NCBI RefSeq assembly: GCF_011382965.1
Contig: NZ_CP049934.1
Span: forward strand, 868,001 to 932,000
Direction of reading: 5' to 3'
DNA length: 64,000 nucleotides
Source of the DNA: Leucobacter insecticola
GTDB taxonomy: Bacteria; Actinomycetota; Actinomycetes; Actinomycetales; Microbacteriaceae
The notes below the pieces were generated by a model, which did not search any database, was not told the DNA's origin, and was given only the letters and a program-made list of their open reading frames with translations. A program made the translations under genes and the position numbers. Numbering within the stretch: the stretch's first letter is position 1; each line of letters opens with the position of its first letter. This document shows, piece after piece, positions 57,425-64,000 of the stretch.

Positions 57425-58304
57425 GGAAAATGATCGTCCGATCGCCGTCTGTGAGGATCCGGTTCTCGGCAAACCAGTTCACCGCGCGGCGCAGCACCCG
57501 CGCCTCCTCATCCTGGCCCAGCTGCACGAGCTCGCGCGCGGAATAGGAGTGGTCGACGCGGGTGACGTCCTGCTCGATGATCGGCCCCTCGTCGAGATCA
57601 GTCGTGACGAAGTGCGCGGTCGCGCCGATCAGCTTGACGCCGCGCTGGTGCGCCTGCTTGTAGGGGTTCGCGCCCTTGAAACCGGGCAGGAACGAGTGGT
57701 GGATGTTGATCGCCTTGCCGGCAAGCGCCGCGCACAGTTCCGGCGACAGGATCTGCATGTAGCGGGCGAGCACCACCAGCTCGATGTTGAGCTCTTCGAC
57801 CGCCGCAAGCACCCGCGCCTCGAACGCTGCTTTGTCGGCGGGGCTCGAAATCGCGAGGTGCTCAAACGGAACGTCATAAAACTCGGCGATATCGCGCATG
57901 GTGGTGTGATTTGAGAGCACCAGCGGCACCTCGATGGGCAGCTGGCCGCCGCGACGACGGTAGAGCAGATCGTTGAGGCAGTGTGTAGCGGTGGAGCCGA
58001 GGATCAGGGTGCGCACTGGCCGCCCCACGGTGTCGAGGCGCCATGACATGCCGTAGTGCTCGGTGACGGGGGCGAGCGAAGCTTCGAAGCGCGTCTGGAA
58101 GGATTCGGGATCCCGCACCGCCTCGACCTGCAGGCGCATGAAGAAGCGGCCCGTGTCGGCGCTCGCGAACTGCTGGCTCTCGGCGATATTACCGCCCGCT
58201 GCGACGACCGCCCCGCTGATCGCGTGAACGATTCCGGGCCCGTCGATGCAGGAAAGGGTAAGGACCCACTGGGTGTCGGCGCTGGCGGGGAGAACTGTGT
58301 TCAT
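57420..58304 (-). CDS. purU: Formyltetrahydrofolate deformylase
   Basis: 294 aa: hydrolyses 10-formyl-THF to formate and THF. The N-terminal ACT domain (VLTLSCIDGPGIVHAISGAV) is followed by the formyltransferase-like domain with VLSNH, VLARYMQILSPE and INIHHSFLPGFKGANPY (catalytic His), and GATAHFVTTDLDEGPIIEQD. ATG 58304 starts the ACT domain. The stop codon lies in the tip of a MITE-like element, so the last residues were possibly changed by insertion. Fits with glyA and folD nearby in C1 metabolism. Confidence 0.94.
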   Translation of the reverse strand: MNTVLPASADTQWVLTLSCIDGPGIVHAISGAVVAAGGNIAESQQFASADTGRFFMRLQVEAVRDPESFQTRFEASLAPVTEHYGMSWRLDTVGRPVRTLILGSTATHCLNDLLYRRRGGQLPIEVPLVLSNHTTMRDIAEFYDVPFEHLAISSPADKAAFEARVLAAVEELNIELVVLARYMQILSPELCAALAGKAINIHHSFLPGFKGANPYKQAHQRGVKLIGATAHFVTTDLDEGPIIEQDVTRVDHSYSARELVQLGQDEEARVLRRAVNWFAENRILTDGDRTIIFR

Positions 58305-58385
58305 GGAATACAAGGGTATCGCGTCGGGTTGCATGCAGAGAGTACGCGTATGGCAAAACGTAATACGTTCGCGTAAACTTATGAC

Positions 58386-58652
58386 GTGAGAACCATTATT
58401 CATCAGCACGCTTTCGTGCACGGCTTGAATGAAGAACAGATTCATTCTGCATTTGAGACCGGTGCTACAGAAGCGCGAATTCGCTGGCGCGATTCAGAGT
58501 CTGACCCGCCTCGGTGGGGAATCATTGGATTTGACAACTCTGCCCGTGCAGTAGAACTGGTTGCAGTCGAGCTCGGAGATGGGGACCTTTTGATCATTCA
58601 TGCAAACTATTTGACTGCTGGATTTGAAAGAGAAATGAGGGATGCGCGATGA
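58386..58652 (+). CDS. Small toxin-like protein (DUF4258/BrnT-like)
   Basis: 88 aa. HQHAFVHGLNEEQIHSAFET, then RWGIIGFDNSARAVELVAVE and LLIIHANYLT: this pattern resembles actinobacterial proteins in the DUF4258/BrnT-like RNase toxin group. GTG 58386. Its stop overlaps the ATG of the next gene, a typical toxin-antitoxin pairing with the toxin first. GC is visibly lower than around it. Toxin activity is inferred. Confidence 0.8.
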   Translation: MRTIIHQHAFVHGLNEEQIHSAFETGATEARIRWRDSESDPPRWGIIGFDNSARAVELVAVELGDGDLLIIHANYLTAGFEREMRDAR

Positions 58653-58924
58653 ATAAATATGTAGCTGCTGACGGCACTGTTCTCACGGATGAAGTTATTG
58701 CGCAGCTTGCAAGAGAAGCCGAACTAGGGTTTCCAAACTCTAAATTGAGCCGTGATGAGGTCGCACCTTGGAAGAGGCGGGAGCCAATGGAAACGCATAG
58801 TATCCGTGTGCCGGCTCGACTTTGGGCGCTTCTCGAATTGCGGGCGGCCGAAGAGCAACTGAGCACGAGTGAGTTTGCGCGGCAGGCACTTGCCCAAAGC
58901 TTACTGGGAGGGCGAGCTGCATAG
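58649..58924 (+). CDS. Ribbon-helix-helix antitoxin-like protein
   Basis: 91 aa. The C-terminal half METHSIRVPARLWALLELRA, then EEQLSTSEFARQALAQSLL is a CopG-type ribbon-helix-helix; the N-terminus (TDEVIAQLAREAELGFPNSK) is the usual antitoxin linker. It overlaps the preceding gene by 4 nt and probably autoregulates. AT-rich, likely acquired. Confidence 0.82.
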   Translation: MNKYVAADGTVLTDEVIAQLAREAELGFPNSKLSRDEVAPWKRREPMETHSIRVPARLWALLELRAAEEQLSTSEFARQALAQSLLGGRAA

Positions 58925-58938
58925 TCCGTTTTTCGCTC

Positions 58939-58961
58939 GCAACTTGCGGCACGGGGCACTA
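58939..58961. repeat. Related MITE end
   Basis: GCAACTTGCGGCACGGGGCA and CTA follow at the end. 18 or so of 23 positions match the right end of the element at 57256-57424, in the same orientation. It stands alone just after the antitoxin-like gene. Possibly a remnant copy. Confidence 0.5.
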
Positions 58962-59065
58962 AGATGATGAACGTCGTGACTGGCGTGCAGATGGTTCACC
59001 ATCGGGAAACGACACTCAAGTTTTAGGCCGCTCGCCTGGGTCGCATATTTCATGGAGGAATTTCT

Positions 59066-60364
59066 ATGTCATCCCAGTCCGCCTTCTTCAACGAGCCGCT
59101 CGAGGTTGTCGATCCCGAGATCGCCGCCGTGCTCCGCGACGAGCTGAACCGCCAGCGATCCACCCTCGAGATGATCGCCAGCGAGAACTTCGTGCCTCGC
59201 GCCGTACTCGAGTCCCAGGGTTCGGTGCTCACCAACAAGTACGCCGAGGGCTACCCCGGCCGCCGCTACTACGGTGGCTGCGAGTTCGTCGATGTCGCAG
59301 AAGATCTCGCTCGGGATCGCGCCAAGAGCCTCTTCGGCGCTCAGTATGCGAACGTGCAGCCCCACTCCGGCGCATCCGCCAACGCGGCGGTGCTCTCGGC
59401 AATCGCTGAGCCCGGCGACACGATCCTGGGCCTTGAGCTCTCCCACGGCGGCCACCTGACGCACGGCATGAAGCTCAACTTCTCGGGCAAGCTCTACAAC
59501 ATCGTGGGCTACGGCGTGGATCCCGAGACGTTCCTCATCGATATGGATGTGGTGCGCCAGAAGGCTCTCGAACACAAGCCGAAGGTGATCATTGCCGGTT
59601 GGTCGGCCTACCCGCGCACCCTCGACTTCGCGGCGTTCCGTGCGATCGCCGATGAGGTGGGCGCGACGCTCTGGGTGGATATGGCGCACTTCGCGGGCCT
59701 CGTGGCCGCAGGCCTCCACCCGAACCCGGTGCCGTACGCGCACGTCACCTCTTCGACCGTGCACAAGACGATCGGTGGCCCACGTTCGGGCTTCATCCTC
59801 ACCAACGATCTTGAGATGTACAAGAAGATCAACTCAAACGTCTTCCCCGGTCACCAGGGTGGCCCGCTGATGCACGTCATCGCTGCAAAGGCGACCGCGT
59901 TCAAGCTCGCCGCGAGCGACGAGTTCAAGGACCGCCAGGTGCGGACCCTCGCGGGCGCGAAGCTGCTGGCGGACGCTCTGACCACCGAGGCTTCGAAGGC
60001 TGCAGGGATCGATGTGCTCACCGGCGGCACCGACGTGCACCTTGTGCTCGCGGATCTGCGCAACTCTCCGATCGACGGGCAGCAGGCGGAAGACGCGCTG
60101 CACGCGGTCAACATCACCGTCAACCGTAACTCGGTGCCCTTCGATCCGCGCCCGCCGATGGTGACGAGCGGCCTGCGGATCGGCACCCCCGCTCTCGCGA
60201 CCCGCGGCTTCGGAGACGTCGAGTTTGCCGAGGTTTCGGACATCATTGCGCTGACGCTGCAGCATGCCGCGGGCAAGGGTTCAACGAGCGTTGAGGAGCT
60301 GTCGGCGCGCGTGCAGACACTCGCAGACGCGTTCCCGCTCTACCCGGGCCTCGAAGAGTGGTAA
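59066..60364 (+). CDS. glyA: Serine hydroxymethyltransferase
   Basis: 432 aa. Converts serine and THF to glycine and methylene-THF. PLP motifs: [46 protein letters not shown], and [17 protein letters not shown] with the PLP lysine. ATG 59066 follows GGAGGAAT. The folD start overlaps or touches its stop, so both are in one operon. Confidence 0.96.
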   Translation: MSSQSAFFNEPLEVVDPEIAAVLRDELNRQRSTLEMIASENFVPRAVLESQGSVLTNKYAEGYPGRRYYGGCEFVDVAEDLARDRAKSLFGAQYANVQPHSGASANAAVLSAIAEPGDTILGLELSHGGHLTHGMKLNFSGKLYNIVGYGVDPETFLIDMDVVRQKALEHKPKVIIAGWSAYPRTLDFAAFRAIADEVGATLWVDMAHFAGLVAAGLHPNPVPYAHVTSSTVHKTIGGPRSGFILTNDLEMYKKINSNVFPGHQGGPLMHVIAAKATAFKLAASDEFKDRQVRTLAGAKLLADALTTEASKAAGIDVLTGGTDVHLVLADLRNSPIDGQQAEDALHAVNITVNRNSVPFDPRPPMVTSGLRIGTPALATRGFGDVEFAEVSDIIALTLQHAAGKGSTSVEELSARVQTLADAFPLYPGLEEW

Positions 60365-60369
60365 GCCAG

Positions 60370-61269
60370 GTGCCAGATATCGTTTCCGGCACCGCGCAAA
60401 AGCTCGACGGCACGCAGGCCGCGGCCACGATCAAGCACGAACTCGCCGAGCGGGTTTCTGCGTTGAAGGCTCGCGGCATCGTTCCCGGGCTTGCGACCGT
60501 GCTGGTGGGCGAGGATCCCGGATCCCAGTGGTACGTCGCGGGCAAGCACCGCGACTGCGCTGAGGTCGGCATTGCTTCGATCAAGCGCGAACTCCCCGAG
60601 TCGGTGACGCAGGAGGAACTCGAGACGGTTCTCGACGAACTGAACGCGAATCCCGAGTGCACGGGGTACATCGTGCAGTTGCCGCTGCCGAAACACATCG
60701 ACACCGACCGCATTCTCGAGCGCATGGATCCCGCGAAAGATGCTGACGGGTTGCACCCGACGAATCTGGGTCGCCTCGTGCTCAACGCCACCACCGAGAT
60801 CACTTCGCCGCTGCCGTGCACGCCGCGTGGAGTGATCGAGCTGGTGGAGCGCAACGGGCTCTCCTGGGCCGGTAAGCACGTTGTGGTGGTCGGCCGCGGC
60901 GTGACGGTGGGCCGTCCGATCGGGCCGCTGCTCACACGCCGCGCCGTGAACGCGACTGTCACGCTGACGCACACTGGCACGAAGGATCTGGGCGCCGAGC
61001 TGCGCCGGGCCGACGTGATCGTAGCGGCGGCGGGCGTCGAGGGGATCGTGCGCGCGGAGGATGTGAAGCCCGGCGCGATTGTGCTCGACGTGGGGGTGTC
61101 GCGGCGCGTTGATCCTGAAACCGGGAAGAGCCGCGTGGTGGGCGACGTGGATCCTGCGGTCGCGTCTGTCGCGGGCTGGATCTCGCCGAATCCCGGCGGG
61201 GTCGGCCCGATGACCCGCGCGCTTCTCCTCAAGAACGTCGTCGAGATGGCGGAGCGCGCTTCGGCGTAG
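60370..61269 (+). CDS. folD: Methylenetetrahydrofolate dehydrogenase/cyclohydrolase
   Basis: 299 aa. Oxidises methylene-THF and hydrolyses methenyl-THF to 10-formyl-THF. Motifs: [20 protein letters not shown] (substrate lysine), [36 protein letters not shown] and [19 protein letters not shown] 60370 is the probable start; GTG 60358 overlaps glyA. Works directly with glyA and purU. Confidence 0.95.
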   Translation: MPDIVSGTAQKLDGTQAAATIKHELAERVSALKARGIVPGLATVLVGEDPGSQWYVAGKHRDCAEVGIASIKRELPESVTQEELETVLDELNANPECTGYIVQLPLPKHIDTDRILERMDPAKDADGLHPTNLGRLVLNATTEITSPLPCTPRGVIELVERNGLSWAGKHVVVVGRGVTVGRPIGPLLTRRAVNATVTLTHTGTKDLGAELRRADVIVAAAGVEGIVRAEDVKPGAIVLDVGVSRRVDPETGKSRVVGDVDPAVASVAGWISPNPGGVGPMTRALLLKNVVEMAERASA

Positions 61270-61275
61270 TGTGTA

Positions 61276-61310
61276 CCCGCCCCCGCCGGGATCATCTCAG
61301 CGGGGGCGGG
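61276..61310 (+). terminator. GC-rich hairpin between folD and the DedA gene
   Basis: CCCGCCCCCGC pairs perfectly with GCGGGGGCGGG around a 13-nt loop. It begins 6 nt after the folD stop and ends 4 nt before the DedA ATG. No T run follows, so it may attenuate or occlude translation as well as terminate. Confidence 0.65.
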
Positions 61311-61314
61311 CATA

Positions 61315-62008
61315 ATGAGTCTCGTGACACTACTGATCTCCGCCGCGCTCGCGACAACCCCCGCTCTGCTCGGGATCGACTGGCTCGATCCCGAAACCCT
61401 ACTGAAAGCCGGGGTTGGGCGGCGCTGATCCTCGCCTGCGCCTTCGTGTTCCTGGAGACAGGGGTGCTGGTCCTCGCATTTTTGCCTGGCGATTCGCTGC
61501 TGTTCACGGTGGGGCTCTTCACCGCGACCGGCATCATCGACGTACCGATCTGGATCACCTGCATCTTGCTGTTTGCGTTTGCGTTTGCGGGGATCAGATG
61601 GGCTTCATGATCGGTCGCAAGCTCGGGCCAAAGATCTTCTCGCGGAAGAAGAGCCGCCTGTTCAATCCGGAAAACGTTGAACGCACCCACGCGTTCTTCG
61701 AAAAGCACGGCCCGAAGGCGATCATCATCGCGCGCTTCCTGCCCGTGTTTCGGGCGTTTGTGCCGGCCGCAGCCGGCGTCGGCAAGATGAGCTACCGGCA
61801 CTTTGTGACCTACAACGCGATCGGTGCGCTGCTGTGGGGTGTGGGGGTGACGCTGCTCGGCTTCTTCCTGGGGCAGATCCCGTTTGTGCGGGACTACAGC
61901 GAGGTGTTCATTATTGTGCTCGTGTTGATCCCGGGTGTCCCGATCCTGATTGAGCTGTGGCGGGCATTTCGCTCCTGGCGTGCGAAGAGAGTCACCGCGG
62001 CTGAGTAG
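61315..62008 (+). CDS. DedA family membrane protein (two frame breaks)
   Basis: About 231 aa after two repairs. DedA/SNARE-associated fold: AALILACAFVFLETGVLVLA, FLPGDSLLFTVGLFTA, then GDQMGFMIGRKLGPKIF and IIIARFLPVFRAFVPAAAGV, the paired re-entrant helices. Frame breaks: GGGG 61411-61414 (or GGG 61417-61419) and GGGG 61589-61592; adding one G at each joins three partial frames without loss. Probably flips undecaprenyl phosphate or phospholipids, as known for DedA/UptA relatives; not shown here. Confidence 0.85.
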
Positions 62009-62064
62009 AGCGCACGAGCCACGGCTTCTACGCAATTGCATATTCCCCACTCGTAGATCGACGA

Positions 62065-62100
62065 TTTTTACACTGAGATATGACATTTTTTTACTGAGAT
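62065..62100. promoter_or_regulatory. AT-rich direct repeat upstream of a surface-protein gene
   Basis: TTTTTACACTGAGAT (62065) and TTTTTTACTGAGAT (62087) repeat with about 22-bp spacing in an unusually AT-rich stretch. The next gene start is about 165 bp downstream, across 62101-62266 in which I see no gene. Possible activator site or promoter. Confidence 0.4.
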
Positions 62101-62266
62101 GAAGCACGTAATTGGTCATTGGGACTTACTGCGTGACACACTTGATTGTTAGGGAATTCCGGCTTCCTGCAGCGCGATCAGCGCTCGGTAGCCGATGACT
62201 CAGGGGGATAGGGACAACAGCCATTCCCCGCGCCGTTTTGAGTGTTTCAACGAGGGGGAACTGTTA

Positions 62267-64000
62267 GTGGTTATTTGGCGTGCAAAAAAGAGCTTTGGCT
62301 CGGGTGTGGGTAACAATTCGAGGCAACGGCGCGTGGTGCGCCTGCTCGCGCTTGCTGCGGCAGCGGTGATTGGCGTTTCGGGTCTCGCTCCCGCGGCGCC
62401 CGCTGAGGCTGCGAACAGTGTGGCAGCTGGCATCATCCGTGTCGATGCGCCAAACCCGGTTTCGTACATCTATTTGAACAGCGACTATACCCAGCAGTAC
62501 ACCTCCCGCACGCTCGGGGGAAACGCCTTCTACCAGAATGGCGGCCCGCCGTCGGCGTACCCCGTCGTCGTTGACCTCGCAACGGGCGCCAACCTGACAC
62601 GCTCCACGGGAACGCGCACCTTCGGAGGCACCGGGACCATTACAGATCCGTTCTGGCTCGAGACCTCAGGTGCGATGGTGTCTCCCCAGAACACGCTCGT
62701 TCTGACGCAAAGACTGAGCCATGTGCCAGGTACCGAGTACATGCGCAATGACATCAGCATCACAAATAACGGTGCTGCGACAAGGTCCCTGCAGTTTGGA
62801 CAGTTTGGTGACTGTTACTTCAACGGCAGCGACTCCGGAACGTCGAACGTCGAGCCCGGCAAGATGGTGCAGTGCATCAAGGGCGACAAAGCGATGTCAC
62901 TCATCGACAGTTCAGGCGGGGCAGTGTTCGCGGGCGGCTACTTCGGCGGCGTTCGTTTCGCTGTACAGTCACCACTTGTTGGCACTGCGAACGCTGATAA
63001 GTGCTGGGTCTCCAGCGCCACGATCGGTTCATGTGCGGTCAACGTTGATAACGGTTTTGGCATGGCTTGGGCTACAGACATTGCGCCGGGGGAAACCGCC
63101 GTTCGCACCGCTTACCTCAGCTACACGCAGGATCTCGCCTTCGTTGATCTCGTTCCCGGCTCGTCGGTCAGCACAAACCAGGCCTCTATCGGCGAAACCG
63201 TGAAGTACACCCTCTCGCTGCGCAATGCTGGGCCGACACCGCGCGCAACAACGAGCTCGCGTTTGCGCTGCCCGCTGGCTTGGCTTTTGAAGAGGCGACT
63301 GGCGATGGCGCATACGACGCCGTCGCAGGTGCGTGGAAGATCCCGACTCTGGCTGCGGGAGAAACCGCGAGTATCACCATTTCCGCTCGAGCCGAGGAGC
63401 CAGGCGTACATACGACGCAGGTGACCGCGACCTCTTCCGATGGAATCGACTCCAATGCGTGCCAGGTCACTGGCACCTGTGGTGAGCCACTCTCCGTCAC
63501 GGTACTCGCGACCGGCACCGCTGCGAAGAGTCAGATTGCGGCGGCTCCCGCCACGGTCACAGCTGACGGCGAGAGCGCTTCAACGATCACCGTGACCGCG
63601 TTTGATGCTGCGGGCGAGCGCATCAACATTGGTGGCGCGAAGGTCGAACTCGTGAGTGATTTTGGTACTGTCAGCGAAGTTGTGGACAACAAAGACGGCA
63701 CCTACACGGCCACGATCACGTCGACGGTGGCAGGAACAGCCACCATCGGCTTCACACTGAATAACGTGGCAGCCACCCCCAAGGCGACGGTTGCCTTCGT
63801 TGCCGGCGCTGTTGATCCTGAAAACGCAGACACCAAATACTCGGTGTCTGAGAACGAGATCACCGTGGGCGAGGGATCGCACACTGTCACAGTGAAGCTT
63901 GTTGACCGCTACGGCAACCCGGTGCTCGGTCAGGCTGCGGGCCTTCGTGCGTCAACCGAAGACGACCTTGGTGGCGGGGATATCACCGATTTTGTCCCGA
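62267..64000 (+). CDS. Ig-like/invasin-domain surface protein, cut by window end (frame broken)
   Basis: Partial, at least 578 aa. Signal peptide (basic start, LLALAAAAVIGVSGLAPAAP, cut near AEAAN), an N-terminal domain of unknown fold (to about 63110), a DUF11/CARDB-like repeat (VKYTLSLRNAGADTARNNEL after repair) and at least two Big_1/invasin Ig-like domains (AAPATVTADGESASTITVTA, SVSENEITVGEGSHTVTVKL). Frame breaks at GGG (63230-63232); one G repairs it. GTG 62267 has GAGGGGG upstream; ATG 62195 is in frame. A wall anchor would lie beyond the window. Confidence 0.82.

Noticed and set aside
1-64000. tRNA or rRNA genes
   Set aside because: No T-loop (GGTTCGAATC-like) with matching acceptor stems and no rRNA signature was found by eye; a covariance-model scan would settle it.

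Overview
The window is a high-GC, gene-dense stretch of a Gram-positive actinobacterium. The gene set suggests Microbacteriaceae, probably Leucobacter-like: acyl-CoA carboxylase epsilon subunit, an LAVTG-type sorting signal, a HadA/HadB-like dehydratase pair beside murB, a DUF2520-panC-panB group and GTG starts. The genus is an inference from protein character only. I see no rRNA, tRNA or CRISPR array.

Layout. (1) 0.4-12 kb is a cell-surface locus: an RCC1-propeller surface protein, a SpaA-type pilin with pilin motif and E-box, a class C sortase, a giant protein with two seven-bladed RCC1 propellers and a pilin-like C-terminal domain, and a BspA-type leucine-rich surface protein ending in LPETG. 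I read it as a sortase-assembled pilus whose ancillary or tip subunits are RCC1 propellers. (2) 12-26 kb looks like amine/polyamine metabolism: a glycine-oxidase/PuuB-like flavoprotein, two flavin amine oxidases, a PucR regulator, a complete Pot-type ABC importer, purine nucleoside phosphorylase and a large Orn/Lys/Arg decarboxylase. (3) 26-33 kb holds an LpdA-like flavoprotein without redox cysteines, a cupredoxin lipoprotein, an RNA methyltransferase, a YtrA-type GntR regulator with its ABC exporter, and a second ABC exporter. (4) 33-44 kb is mostly housekeeping: HadA/HadB-like dehydratases, murB, DUF2520-panC-panB, YceI, lipid kinase, dGTPase, an FHA protein and a Nudix hydrolase. (5) 44-64 kb alternates surface proteins, two DUF4143 ATPases, accE/accD/birA, an APC permease with two amidohydrolases and a TetR regulator, purU, a small toxin-antitoxin-like pair, glyA-folD, a DedA protein and a truncated Ig-like surface protein at the edge.

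Three things stand out. First, the two unrelated-locus DUF4143 ATPase genes share one upstream plan: four tandem 23-bp repeats abutting a -10 box and an apparently leaderless start, with locus-specific sequence but TCCG at the same unit position. Second, five intergenic dyad elements of about 60-100 bp occur, each built from locus-specific words, two of them in an interleaved A-B-A'-B' order; there is also a MITE-like element whose tip supplies the purU stop codon. Third, ten reading-frame breaks in nine genes are each repaired by adding one base to a short G or C run. This points to homopolymer undercalls in the assembly rather than gene decay, so those genes are given as full-length CDS with the break noted.
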